Source: Pseudacidovorax sp. RU35E
Lineage (GTDB): Bacteria > Pseudomonadota > Gammaproteobacteria > Burkholderiales > Burkholderiaceae_C
NCBI RefSeq assembly: GCF_900156165.1
Contig: NZ_FTMY01000016.1
Coordinates: 1 to 64,000, forward strand
Direction of reading: 5' to 3'
DNA: 64,000 bases
The position numbers were made by a program, and so were the translations under genes. Positions within the stretch are counted from its first letter, which is position 1. Every line of letters begins with the position of its first letter. Positions 53,863 through 64,000 of this stretch are shown in pieces. Below the pieces are notes generated by a model. The model saw nothing but the letters and a program-made list of their open reading frames with translations. It was not told where the DNA came from and made no database searches.

Positions 53863-56406
53863 ATGACGGATGTCCTGAACCCTACGCGCCCGGCCTCCGC
53901 CTCGGCGCCCATCGATGCCGCGGCGTGGCCTCATCCCGACGGCCTGCAGGCCGACCGGATCGATGCCGCCTGCCGCCGCGCCTGCGAGGCCATCGCGCCC
54001 GCCTGGCCGCTGGAAAGCGCCATCGCCGTCAACCCGCACTGGTCGCGCATCGGCATGCCGGTGCGCCGGGTGGCGGCGCGCATGGCCGTGCTGGGCGGCA
54101 TCCAGGTCTTCCCGCCGCGCGAGCGGCAGGCGCAGGCCTGGGCCGACGGCCGCATCACCGCGGCCGACCTGCAGCAGGCCCTGCAGCAGTTGCATGAAGC
54201 GGAACTCACGCCCGAGGCCTGCGTAACCGCGCTGGCCCGGCCCCTGCCGGTGCAGCCGCTGCCGCTGCTGATCGACGTGCTCGACAACGACCCGCAGCGC
54301 CACACGCGCCTGGCCTGGCGGCAGGCCATCACCCACCAGGTCAGCCAGACCTGTGCCGCCTGGTTCGACATGCACCAGGCCGACTGGCAGCCGGCGCGCG
54401 CCCAGGGCCTCTACGCCTTCTGGCGCGAGACCCTGCAGCACGACCACGGCATCGGCCTGCTCATGGGCCTGCCGCACATCGGCCGCAGCATCGACGCGTT
54501 GCCGCCCACGGCCCGCGAGGCCGAGCAGTGGGTGATCGAGCGCCTGGGCCTGCCGCCGGCCGTGTGGGCCGACTACCTGGAGTCGGTGCTGCTCACGGTC
54601 AATGGCTGGGCGTCGTGGTGCGCCTACCTGGGCTGGCAGGCCCGGCTGGCGGGCCGCGAGGACCCGCACCTGCGCGAGCTGCTGGCCATCCGCCTGGCCT
54701 GGGGCGCGTTGCTGCTGGACTGCAAGGACGACCTCGCCGCGCGGCAGGCCTTCGCCACCGTGCAGCGCGAATGGGGCCGGGCGCCGGAGGCGCTGGCCCA
54801 GGCCGAAGTGGCGCTGCGTGTGGACGAGGTCTGGCAGGTGGCTCTGGAGATGGGTTACCAGCGCGGGCTGGCCGCCTCGCTGGCCGGCCGTGCGTCTTCC
54901 AACGGCCCGTCTGCGGCGACGCCCGAGGTGCAGGCCGCCTTCTGCATCGACGTGCGCAGCGAGCCGCTGCGCCGCGCGCTGGAGGCCGCCTGCCCCGGCA
55001 TGCAGACCCTGGGCGTGGCCGGCTTCTTCGGCCTGCCACTGGCGTACACGCCGCTGGGCACCGCCACCCAGCGGCCCCAACTGCCCGGACTGCTGGCGCC
55101 GGCCGTGACGGTGGGCGATGTGCTCGTGCCGACCGACGCCCGCGACGCTGCCGCAGCGCCGCAGCTGCAGCGGCAGGCCGGACAGGCCCGCCAGCATCGC
55201 TTCGCGCTCGGCGACCAGTGGCATGCGGCCAGCCGCTGGCCGGGCGCGGCCTTCTCCTTCGTCGAGGCCGCAGGGCTGGGTTATCTGGGCCGGCTGGGCC
55301 GCTGGCTGCGGCCTGGCTTGCAGGACCGCGCGCGCGACGATCTGGACGGCGTGCCCGCGCGCTATCGGTCGGTGTGCCGGCCGCAGCTGCTCGGCCTCGA
55401 TGCCGAGGCGCGTGTGGCCCTCGCGGCGCGCGTGCTGCAGTCCATGGGCCTCGTGCAGGGGCTCGCGCCCCTGGTGCTGCTCGTCGGCCATGGCAGCCAG
55501 TCGGCCAACAACGCGCATGCGGCTGCGCTGGACTGCGGTGCCTGCTGCGGCCAGACCGGCGAGGTCAATGCGCGCAGCCTGGCGCAGCTGCTCAACGATG
55601 CAGCGGTGCGTGCAGGCCTGAAGACGCAGGGCATCGACGTGCCCTCGGCCACGGTGTTCGTGGCCGCGCTGCACAACACGTCCACCGACGAGATCGAAGG
55701 CTTCGACCTCGACCGGCTCTCACCCGAGGCCCGTGCCCATTGGGACCGGCTGCAATCGGTCTTCGAGGCCGCCGCCGACCAGGTGCGTCGCGAGCGCGCG
55801 CCGCGCCTGGGGCTGGATCCGAAGGCGCCGGCCGATGCGCTGCATCGCCAGCTGCGCCGCCGCGCCAACGACGGAGCGCAGACCCGCCCCGAATGGGGAC
55901 TCGCGGGCAACGCCGCCTTCGTGATCGGGCCTCGGCATCGCACGCAGGGCGTGGACCTGCAGGGCCGGGCCTTCCTGCACGACTACGACGCCGCACAGGA
56001 CCCCGGGGGCCAGTTGCTCACGCAACTGATGACGGCCCCCATGCTGGTCACGCACTGGATCAACTGGCAGTACCACGCATCCACCTGCGACCCGGTGCGG
56101 CTGGGCAGCGGCAACAAGCTGCTGCACAACGTGGTGGGTGGCACCCTGGGCGTGTTCGAGGGCAATGGCGGCGACCTGCGCATCGGCCTGTCGCGTCAGT
56201 CGCTGCACGATGGACAGCGCTGGGTGCACGAGCCGCTGCGACTCACGGTGGTCATCGATGCGCCGCAGGCCGCCATCGATGCGGTGATCGCGGAGCATGC
56301 CGTGGTGCGCGATCTGCTGGCCAATGGCTGGCTGCATCTGTGGCGCTTCGAAGGCCTCACCCTGCAGCGCCTTGCCGAAGGCCGGTGGCAGATGCTGGCC
56401 TGCTGA
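53863..56406 (+). CDS. dabA: DabA, carbonic-anhydrase-like subunit of an inorganic-carbon pump (DUF2309)
   Basis: An 847-residue DUF2309/UPF0753 protein. DabA is thought to hydrate CO2 vectorially in the cytosol, driven by cation flow through DabB, raising bicarbonate. The zinc-site residues known for DabA are kept with the right spacing: Cys361 and Asp363 in AAFCIDVRSEPLR, His543 in LVGHGSQSANN, and Cys558 in LDCGACCG. Start has GGAGAA upstream; it follows dabB by 33 bases. DabAB is found in autotrophs and in some heterotrophs that need bicarbonate. No RuBisCO or carboxysome genes are in the window. Confidence 0.93.
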   Translation: MTDVLNPTRPASASAPIDAAAWPHPDGLQADRIDAACRRACEAIAPAWPLESAIAVNPHWSRIGMPVRRVAARMAVLGGIQVFPPRERQAQAWADGRITAADLQQALQQLHEAELTPEACVTALARPLPVQPLPLLIDVLDNDPQRHTRLAWRQAITHQVSQTCAAWFDMHQADWQPARAQGLYAFWRETLQHDHGIGLLMGLPHIGRSIDALPPTAREAEQWVIERLGLPPAVWADYLESVLLTVNGWASWCAYLGWQARLAGREDPHLRELLAIRLAWGALLLDCKDDLAARQAFATVQREWGRAPEALAQAEVALRVDEVWQVALEMGYQRGLAASLAGRASSNGPSAATPEVQAAFCIDVRSEPLRRALEAACPGMQTLGVAGFFGLPLAYTPLGTATQRPQLPGLLAPAVTVGDVLVPTDARDAAAAPQLQRQAGQARQHRFALGDQWHAASRWPGAAFSFVEAAGLGYLGRLGRWLRPGLQDRARDDLDGVPARYRSVCRPQLLGLDAEARVALAARVLQSMGLVQGLAPLVLLVGHGSQSANNAHAAALDCGACCGQTGEVNARSLAQLLNDAAVRAGLKTQGIDVPSATVFVAALHNTSTDEIEGFDLDRLSPEARAHWDRLQSVFEAAADQVRRERAPRLGLDPKAPADALHRQLRRRANDGAQTRPEWGLAGNAAFVIGPRHRTQGVDLQGRAFLHDYDAAQDPGGQLLTQLMTAPMLVTHWINWQYHASTCDPVRLGSGNKLLHNVVGGTLGVFEGNGGDLRIGLSRQSLHDGQRWVHEPLRLTVVIDAPQAAIDAVIAEHAVVRDLLANGWLHLWRFEGLTLQRLAEGRWQMLAC

Positions 56407-56430
56407 GAACACGGACGCACAAAAGAAAAA

Positions 56431-56452
56431 GGGCCCGCCGTAAAGCGGGCCC
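56431..56452 (-). terminator. Terminator read on the minus strand (fasciclin gene)
   Basis: GGGCCCGC-N6-GCGGGCCC is a perfect 8-bp stem. On the minus strand it is followed by TTTTTCTTTT, so it works as a rho-independent terminator for transcripts coming from the fasciclin gene about 135 bases away. On the plus strand it follows dabA but lacks a T run, so termination there is less certain. Confidence 0.75.
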
Positions 56453-56587
56453 CAAGACAGTCCGGGTGTGGAGGGGAAGCAAGAGTCGGAGAAGATCGGA
56501 CTGCCGAGAACGAAGTATGTCGGGGTGCCCTGAGTGGCACCTGACGGTCCGCACGCAAAGGTAACGGACCGTGCATGCCTTCTCTGT

Positions 56588-57154
56588 TTACTTGGGCAGC
56601 AGCACCTTGTCGACGACGTGGATCACGCCGTTGGACTGGTAGACGTCGGCGATGGTCACGTCGGCCGAGCCACCCTTCTCGTCGGTGATCTTCACGGTGT
56701 TGCCACTGCGCGTGGCCTTGAGGCTGCCGCCCGCGGCGGTCTTGAGCATGGCCTGGCCCTTGCCGTCGTCGATCATCTTCACGAGCGCCGCCGAGTCGAC
56801 CTTGCCGGGCACGACGTGGTAGGTCAGGATGGTCGTCAGCTGGCCCTTGTTCTCGGGCTTGAGCAGCGTGTCGACGGTGCCGGCGGGCAGGGCGGCGAAG
56901 GCCGCATTGGTGGGCGCGAAGACGGTGAAGGGGCCCGGGCCCTTGAGGGTCTCGACCAGTCCGGCGGCCTTGACGGCGGCCACGAGCGTGGTGTGGTCCT
57001 TGGAGTTGACGGCGTTGTCGATGATGTCCTTGGTGGCATACATCGGCGCGCCACCCACCGTGACCTGGGCCAATGCACCGATGGCGGCGCCGCCGAGTGC
57101 GAAGGCGGTGAGGGTGGCGGCGAGGATGCGGGTGGTCTTCTTCGAGAAAGTCAT
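56588..57154 (-). CDS. Secreted fasciclin-domain protein
   Basis: A 188-residue exported protein with one fasciclin (FAS1) domain. Signal peptide: RILAATLTAFALGGAAIGALAQ. The FAS1 H1 box is GPGPFTVFAPTNAAFAALP, and the domain ends GVIHVVDKVLLPK, the H2 box. FAS1 proteins mediate adhesion or surface binding; M. tuberculosis MPT70/MPT83 are relatives. AAGGAG lies six bases before the ATG at 57154. A candidate ECF promoter (57206-57230) shared with the sigma-factor and DUF3455 genes lies about 50 bases upstream. Confidence 0.92.
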   Translation of the reverse strand: MTFSKKTTRILAATLTAFALGGAAIGALAQVTVGGAPMYATKDIIDNAVNSKDHTTLVAAVKAAGLVETLKGPGPFTVFAPTNAAFAALPAGTVDTLLKPENKGQLTTILTYHVVPGKVDSAALVKMIDDGKGQAMLKTAAGGSLKATRSGNTVKITDEKGGSADVTIADVYQSNGVIHVVDKVLLPK

Positions 57155-57205
57155 GGGAGGCTCCTTGGGATGTTGTACCGCCGGATATGCGGCAGGCTCT
57201 TCAGA

Positions 57206-57230
57206 TACGGGTCTGTGCATCGCCTGGATG
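57206..57230 (-). promoter_or_regulatory. Candidate ECF-sigma promoter of the fasciclin gene
   Basis: On the minus strand, CATCC (57230-57226) and CGTA (57209-57206) are separated by exactly 16 bases. The same two boxes with the same spacing are found upstream of the ECF sigma gene and of the DUF3455 gene. The preceding base makes it CCATCC, which matches the mycobacterial SigK -35 as I recall it. Start of transcription would be about 40 bases before the ATG. Confidence 0.72.
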
Positions 57231-57397
57231 GCATCGGCCTGCAGTGCGTCCGGGAATGCATCCGCAGCGCGGTGTTCTGCGTAGATGGACCCCCTTCGTT
57301 CTGCGCTGCGCTGGTTGGTGTGTTGAAGGCTCGCGATTGTCGTGACGTGCCTTGCAGGGGCAGGCGCTTGACTTCCTTGATGGGGCACATGGGGCGC

Positions 57398-57566
57398 GCC
57401 GCTAACCGGCAGAGGGCACCGGCATGCGCGCTCCCGGTGCACGCTCGCGCCAACCGGCTTGCCTCACGTCGCGGGTGCCCGCATTCCACCGACGTGCTTG
57501 CCGTACTGCACGGCGCCGCGAATGGCACCTCCGCACGCACACCGGTGCCCTCTGCCGGTTAGCGGC
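57398..57566. repeat. 169-bp element with 25-bp perfect inverted repeats
   Basis: Bases 57398-57422 are exactly complementary to 57542-57566 (25 of 25). Pairing continues imperfectly for a few bases inside. The 119-base interior has no recognisable gene. It lies in the 490-base gap between the fasciclin promoter and the anti-sigma gene, most of which otherwise shows nothing. The structure suggests a palindromic mobile repeat or a strong hairpin terminator for the anti-sigma transcript. Confidence 0.8.
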
Positions 57567-57644
57567 ACAGCGGTAGAAGGAGCGACGTCCGTCGTCGCGC
57601 AGACCCCGATCAGTCCACTCGGGTGACCGGATGCCGTGAACCCA

Positions 57645-58394
57645 TCACAGCGTCTTCTCGATCAACGCCCCATGGAACAGCACCGGCCCCGTCGGCCCAC
57701 GGTCGCCGGACACCCCGCCCTTGGGTTCCAGGCTGACCGCGAGCGCCGGTGCCTGCTGCAGCATCTGCGCGCTGGCCGCCAGGCGCATGCCCGCGGGCGA
57801 ATCCACCACCCCCAGCGACTGCGGCGTGCGCCCTGGCGGCAGGGCCCACAGCTGCAGCGACCGATCGGCCGCCACGCTGAAGTCGCCTACGCGCTGCAGC
57901 GTCAGCTGACGGTGCTTCGCATCGAAGGTCACCAGCATCGACGCGGCCGAGCGATCGTCGTTCAGCACCGCCACGTACTTGACCTGCTGCGCCTCGCGCG
58001 CCTGATACCAGAACTGCAGGCCGATCACGCCCGCCAGCACCGTGGCCGCCAGGCCCGCGGCCGATGCGCCGCGCCATATCGCCAGGCTTCCCCACCAGCC
58101 GGTGGTGCGTACCGGCGGCGTCGGTGCCGCCTTCTGCTGGGCCAGACGGGTCTCTTGCAGGTCGGCGTCGACCAGGTTGCGGATGCGGGTCCACACCGCG
58201 GCGGGCGGGTTCACCGCGGGCGCGAGTTCGACGAAGCCCGTGAGCCGCTCGCGCCACAGCAGCGCGCTCGCCCGCACGGCGGGCTGCTCGCGGGCCAGGG
58301 CCTCGAAGCGTCGGCGTGCGCCGCCGCGCAGCGTGCCCAGGGCATGGGCGGCCGACAGCAGGGCCAGCAGGCGGGCATTGGCGGCGATGTTCAT
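57645..58394 (-). CDS. Membrane anti-sigma factor (RskA-type)
   Basis: A 249-residue single-pass anti-sigma factor. The cytosolic N-terminal domain (LLALLSAAHALGTLRGGARRRFEAL) lacks the HxxxCxxC zinc motif, as in RskA-type proteins. One membrane helix is at about residues 105-127 (GLAATVLAGVIGLQFWY). The periplasmic RskA-like domain ends with SGDRGPTGPVLFHGALIE, typical of the family. It lies 43 bases after the ECF sigma gene and should hold that sigma factor inactive until regulated proteolysis releases it. The inducing signal is unknown. Confidence 0.88.
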   Translation of the reverse strand: MNIAANARLLALLSAAHALGTLRGGARRRFEALAREQPAVRASALLWRERLTGFVELAPAVNPPAAVWTRIRNLVDADLQETRLAQQKAAPTPPVRTTGWWGSLAIWRGASAAGLAATVLAGVIGLQFWYQAREAQQVKYVAVLNDDRSAASMLVTFDAKHRQLTLQRVGDFSVAADRSLQLWALPPGRTPQSLGVVDSPAGMRLAASAQMLQQAPALAVSLEPKGGVSGDRGPTGPVLFHGALIEKTL

Positions 58395-58437
58395 GAGAGT
58401 CTCCTCGGGCCGGTGGCGGTGGAAGGACGGGGCCGGG

Positions 58438-59016
58438 TCATGACGCCTGCTCCATGCAGCCGCGCAGCTTTTCCAGCCCGCGCCGGATCCAGGTCTTGAT
58501 GGTGCCCAGCGGCTGCGCCAGTCGGGCGGCCAGTTCGCTGTGGCTCAGGTCGCGCAGATAGGCAAGCGACAAGGCCTCGCGCTGGGCATTGGGCAATTGC
58601 TGCAGGCACTGGTGCAGGAGCCAGGCCTGCTCGCTCGCATCGGCCAGCTCCTGCGGACCGGGTTCGGCCGCGGGCAGGGTGTCGGCCAGCGTCTCGCTGA
58701 ACTCCTGCGTCACGTCGCTGCCCTGGCTGGTCTGGCGGCGCAGCAGGTCGAGTGCCCGGCTGCGCACGATCAGCGACATCCAGGCCATCGGCGGGCTGAG
58801 CGTCGCGCGGTAGTCGGGCGCCGAGCGCCAGATGGTGAGGAAGGCCTCCTGCAACACGTCCTCTGCCCACTCGTGCTGCCGCACCACGCGCATCGCAAGG
58901 CCGAAGAGCCGGGACGACGTGCGTTCGTACAGCGTCTGAAGGGCAGAGGCGTCGCGGCGGGCGACACGGTCGAGCAGACGCAGCAGCTCGTCGTCGGGCG
59001 TCGTGGCAAAAGGCAT
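58438..59016 (-). CDS. ECF sigma factor (SigK/ECF19-like)
   Basis: A 192-residue extracytoplasmic-function sigma factor. Region 2 contains FGLAMRVVRQHEWAEDVLQE and AFLTIWRSAPDY; region 4 contains REALSLAYLRDLSHSELAAR with LAQPLGTIKTWIRRGLEKLR as the -35-binding helix. The start at 59016 is supported because the longer open frame would run back through the gene's own promoter. With an RskA-type anti-sigma factor and a fasciclin gene downstream it matches the SigK-RskA arrangement. It is divergent from the DUF3455 gene. Confidence 0.92.
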   Translation of the reverse strand: MPFATTPDDELLRLLDRVARRDASALQTLYERTSSRLFGLAMRVVRQHEWAEDVLQEAFLTIWRSAPDYRATLSPPMAWMSLIVRSRALDLLRRQTSQGSDVTQEFSETLADTLPAAEPGPQELADASEQAWLLHQCLQQLPNAQREALSLAYLRDLSHSELAARLAQPLGTIKTWIRRGLEKLRGCMEQAS

Positions 59017-59052
59017 CAGGGGATTGTGCTGGAGCGGCGGCCATCCGTCGGG

Positions 59053-59077
59053 TACGCACGCCACGACCGGACGGATG
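59053..59077 (-). promoter_or_regulatory. Candidate ECF-sigma promoter of the sigma-factor operon
   Basis: On the minus strand, CATCC (59077-59073), a 16-base spacer, then CGTA (59056-59053), about 37 bases before the sigma-factor ATG. Same motif and spacing as upstream of the fasciclin and DUF3455 genes, which implies positive autoregulation. Confidence 0.72.
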
Positions 59078-59129
59078 CGGGTGGCTGCCGCCGTCGAATT
59101 CACAAATCCTTCAACTTTCGCAGGGTATG

Positions 59130-59154
59130 CATCCGCACCATGGCGGCCGCCGTA
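59130..59154 (+). promoter_or_regulatory. Candidate ECF-sigma promoter of the DUF3455 gene
   Basis: On the plus strand, CATCC (59130-59134), a 16-base spacer (59135-59150), then CGTA (59151-59154), facing the DUF3455 lipoprotein gene. Both this and the opposite-strand sigma promoter share GCATCC. The leader to the ATG would be about 95 bases. Confidence 0.7.
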
Positions 59155-59255
59155 AGTCGAGGAGGGGCAGGCAGCAAGGACAGGTCGCGGAGGGCGACCG
59201 CCGACTGCCACCCCTGAACCTCAACCCTGTTGCTGCCCATCGAAAGGAGCATTCC

Positions 59256-59804
59256 ATGCGCATGACCGCCCCCCTGGCCACCGTGGCCGCCGCCGTCCTT
59301 CTGTCCGCCTGTGCCACCGCGCCCATGCCGGCCCCGTATTCCCAGGCCAGCCTGCCCGCACCGGTGCAAGTCCCGGCGGGCCAACGCGTGGCCCTCGAGA
59401 CGGTGGGCGCCGGCACCATCACTTACGAATGCCGTGCCAAGGCCGACATGGCCGGCCAGTTCGAATGGTTCTTCGTGGGCCCCGACGCTCGCCTGATGGA
59501 CCGCAGCGGCAAGGCCATCGGCCGTTACTACGGCCCGCCCGCCACCTGGGAGAGCATGGACGGCTCCAAGGTCACCGCCACGCAGGTCGCCGTCGCGCCG
59601 GGCGGTGCCGGCAACATCCCGCTGCAGCTGGTCAAGGCCAACCCGGCGATGGGCATGGGCGCCATGCAGGGCGTGAGCTACATCCAGCGCGTGGCCACCA
59701 AGGGCGGCGTCGCACCCATGATGCCCTGCGGCCAGGCGACCCTGGGCCAGAAGCAGGTGGTCAACTACCAGGCCGACTACATCTTCTACAAGCCGACGAT
59801 GTAA
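59256..59804 (+). CDS. DUF3455 lipoprotein
   Basis: A 182-residue predicted lipoprotein. The signal peptide ends in lipobox LLSAC (Cys19), so it is anchored in a membrane, probably the outer one. The mature part is a DUF3455 domain, seen in VALETVGAGTITYECRAK, AGQFEWFFVGPDARLMDRSGK and ...KQVVNYQADYIFYKP near the end. Function of DUF3455 is unknown. AAAGGAG lies upstream of the ATG at 59256. It is divergent from the ECF sigma gene and shares its promoter motif, so it should be co-induced with the fasciclin protein. Confidence 0.88.
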   Translation: MRMTAPLATVAAAVLLSACATAPMPAPYSQASLPAPVQVPAGQRVALETVGAGTITYECRAKADMAGQFEWFFVGPDARLMDRSGKAIGRYYGPPATWESMDGSKVTATQVAVAPGGAGNIPLQLVKANPAMGMGAMQGVSYIQRVATKGGVAPMMPCGQATLGQKQVVNYQADYIFYKPTM

Positions 59805-59813
59805 GGCACATGT

Positions 59814-59836
59814 CCCTCTCCCCTTGCGGGAGAGGG
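59814..59836. repeat. Perfect 9-bp hairpin after the DUF3455 gene
   Basis: CCCTCTCCC-CTTGC-GGGAGAGGG, ten bases after the stop codon. It lacks a T run. This sequence type recurs in intergenic DNA of many Burkholderiales and Xanthomonadales, and may help end the DUF3455 transcript. Confidence 0.55.
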
Positions 59837-59982
59837 TCACAAGACGGGGCGCCGGCCGGCCCCCCCCGTGTTGTTCGCAAAGGACGTGGGCATCCGTCCG
59901 ACAAGGCACCGCGGCTTTGCCGTCCGGCCTCCTTCCTGCTGGCGGGGTACAACCTTCGTTGACCTTCACGCCCCCCGGCATC

Positions 59983-61937
<1,955 letters not shown>

Positions 61938-61941
<4 letters not shown>

Positions 61942-64000
61942 GCGCTCCCGTTCTGCTCAGCGCCCAGCCCCTGGTGCATCCCATCGGTCTCGAAGACGGC
62001 CGGCAGCGTGCCGTGATCGATGCCGTCCTGCCCTGCGTGGACAACGGCCGCTTCGCCGCCAAGTGCGTCGCGGGCGAGCCCTTCGCGGTCGAGGCGCACT
62101 GCTTCGCCGAAGGCCACGACATGCTGCGCGTGATGCTGCACTGGCAGCGCGAGGGCGAGGCCACCTGGACCGAGGTGGAAATGGCCCTCAAGTGGAACGA
62201 CGAATGGCATGCGCGCTTCATGCCGCCGGTGCCTGGGCGCTACCGCTACACGGTCGAGGCGTGGGTCGATGCCTTCGAGTCGTGGCATCACGAACTGGAG
62301 CGGCGCGTCGACGCCGCGGACATCCGCATCGCCGCCCGCGTGGGCGCGGCCGAGATCCTGGCCGCCGCCGGCCGGGCGCGCGAGGCCGGCCAGTCGCAGG
62401 ACGCCACGCGCCTGCAGGGCTGGGCTCATGCGCTCGAGGCCCGCGCGGCCGACGCGAGCGAGGATGCCGCCCTGCTCAAGGCCCATGCGCTGGATGAGGG
62501 CCTGGCGGCCATCGTGCGCCGCTATCCCGACCGCCGGCATGCCACGGCGCTCAAGCCCGGCTTTCCGCTGGTGGCCGACCGGGCGCTGGCGCGCTACTCG
62601 ACCTGGTACGAACTCTTTCCCCGCTCCGCCTCGCCCGAGCCGGGTCGCCACGGCACCTTCGCCGATGTGCAGGCCCTGCTGCCGGGCATCGCGAAGATGG
62701 GCTTCGACGTGCTGTACTTCCCGCCCATCCATCCGGTGGGCCGGATGCAGCGCAAGGGCCGCAACAACGCGCTGGTGACGGAAGAGGGCGACGTGGGCAG
62801 CCCGTGGGCCATCGGGGCCGACGAAGGCGGGCACGACGCCATCCTGCCCGCGCTGGGCACGCACGAGGATTTCCGCGCGCTGGTCAAGGCCGCCCGCGGG
62901 CATGGGCTGGAGATCGCACTGGACATCGCGTTCCAGTGCGCGCCCGACCATCCCTGGGTCAAGGAACATCCGGCCTGGTTCAAGTGGCGGCCCGACGGCA
63001 CTGTGCAGTACGCCGAGAACCCGCCCAAGAAGTACCAGGACATCTACCCCTTCAACTTCGAGAGCGAGGACTGGCAGGGCATGTGGGTCGCGCTCAAGGG
63101 CGTGCTGGACCACTGGATCGCGCAGGGCGTGACGGTGTTCCGCGTGGACAACCCGCACACCAAGGCCTTTCCCTTCTGGGAGTGGGCGATCGGCGAGGTC
63201 AAGCGCGAGCATCCCACCGCGATCTTCCTGGCCGAGGCCTTCACCCGCCCGAAGGTGATGCACCGGCTGGCCAAGGCCGGCTTCTCCCAGTCGTACACCT
63301 ACTTCACCTGGCGCAACACCAAACGGGAGCTGGTGGCGTACTTCACCGAGCTGTCCACACGGCCGGGGCTGGACTACTTCCGCCCCAACGTGTGGCCAAA
63401 CACGCCGGACATCCTGCATGCGCAGCTGCAGACGGGCTCGGACGCCATGTTCCGCCTGCGGCTGGTGCTGGCGGCCATGCTGAGCGCCAGCTACGGCATC
63501 TACGGCCCGGCCTATGAGCTGAAGGAACACCTGCCGCGCCATGAGGGCAGCGAGGAATACCTCGACTCCGAGAAGTACCAGCTTCGCCACTGGGACCTGG
63601 GCCGGCCGGACAGCCTGGCGCCCTACATCGCGCACCTCAACGCCATCCGCCGCGCGCATCCCGCGCTGCAGCGCAACGACGGCCTGACCTTCCTGCCCAT
63701 CGACAACGATCAGCTCATCGCCTGGGCCAAGCAGTCGCCGGACGGGCAGGACGTGATCGTCACCGTGGTCAACCTCGACCCGGACCACGCGCAGTGGGGC
63801 ATGCTGGACTTCGACCCGGTGGCCCTCGGCCTGGGCGTGGAGCCCGGCCAATGGTTCCAGATGCACGACCTGCTGGGCGGCGAGCGCTTCCTCTGGCAGG
63901 GCGGCCGTCACTACGTGCGCCTGGACCCCGGCGTCAACGTGGCACACGTCATGCAGCTGCTGCGCAAGACGCGCAGTGAGCGCGACTTCGATTACTACCA
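61938..64000 (+). CDS. glgE: Alpha-1,4-glucan:maltose-1-phosphate maltosyltransferase, 3' end beyond window
   Basis: GlgE extends alpha-1,4-glucan chains with maltosyl units from maltose-1-phosphate. The frame reads without a stop from the ATG at 61938 (overlapping the glgB stop, ATGA) to the window edge: 687 codons. Family features: the N-terminal all-beta domain, HPVGRMQRKGRNN, LDIAFQCAPDHPWVKEHP, KYQDIYPFNFESEDW, the nucleophile region VFRVDNPHTKAF and the acid Glu in IFLAEAFTRP. The visible end SERDFDYY is close to where GlgE proteins usually end, unless it is fused to a following domain such as trehalose synthase. It pairs with glgB in the trehalose-to-glucan route. Confidence 0.92.

Noticed and set aside
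59017-59211. 65-codon upstream extension of the ECF sigma factor
   Set aside because: It would cross the gene's own CATCC-N16-CGTA promoter and has no sigma-region similarity.

Overview
The window is GC-rich double-stranded bacterial chromosome. It fits a betaproteobacterium of the order Burkholderiales, most likely family Comamonadaceae. This rests on the 5S rRNA 3' end at base 1, the corC-lnt, glyQ-glyS-gmhB-plsC and can-aceK neighbourhoods, and the many NMT1-type and TRAP solute transporters. I cannot fix the genus. Genes are tightly packed on both strands. I see no tRNA, prophage, insertion sequence or CRISPR array.

Layout. 1-92: end of an rRNA operon and its terminator. 198-7767: metallo-beta-lactamase-fold hydrolase, fatty acyl-CoA ligase, lipase-like hydrolase, Lrp/AsnC regulator, GNAT enzyme, corC and lnt. 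7824-15738: one long minus-strand cluster with a RutR-like TetR regulator, flavin reductase-like protein, cytosine-deaminase-like amidohydrolase, creatininase-family hydrolase, an NMT1-type ABC importer and a flavin oxidase. It looks like uptake and breakdown of a small nitrogen compound, and a perfect inverted repeat sits at its head. 15971-17926: periplasmic asparaginase and a toxin-antitoxin pair with a palindromic operator. 17987-21426: GST plus a lipid kinase / phosphoesterase / PAP2 run. 21628-27194: glyQ, glyS, gmhB, plsC and a YgjP-like metallopeptidase. 27195-27815: a gene-free island of hairpins and a tandem repeat. 27816-32673: lactate oxidation and uptake, LysR, SDR. 32841-35775: opgD overlapping tail-to-tail with a leucine-rich-repeat kinase. 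35821-47071: MBL/MerR pair, carbonic anhydrase, aceK, thiolase, M20 peptidase, PPOX flavoprotein, acyl-CoA dehydrogenase, hybrid histidine kinase, YchJ-like protein and ferredoxin. 47133-50809: TetR and a TRAP transporter. 51284-56406: LysR and the DabB-DabA inorganic-carbon pump. 56588-59804: ECF sigma factor, anti-sigma factor, fasciclin protein and DUF3455 lipoprotein. 59983-64000: glgB and a nearly complete glgE.

The strongest regulatory observation is in 57206-59154. The fasciclin gene, the sigma-factor gene and the divergent DUF3455 gene each have CATCC, exactly 16 bases, then CGTA, in the correct orientation upstream of the start codon. This looks like the sigma factor's own promoter and defines a small self-contained regulon resembling mycobacterial SigK-RskA-MPT70/83. 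Other points worth following are the inverted-repeat operator of the nitrogen-compound operon, a LysR-type dyad between the dab genes and their regulator, a GmhB homologue with Asp-to-Asn in its catalytic DxD motif, and several large perfect inverted repeats in intergenic DNA.
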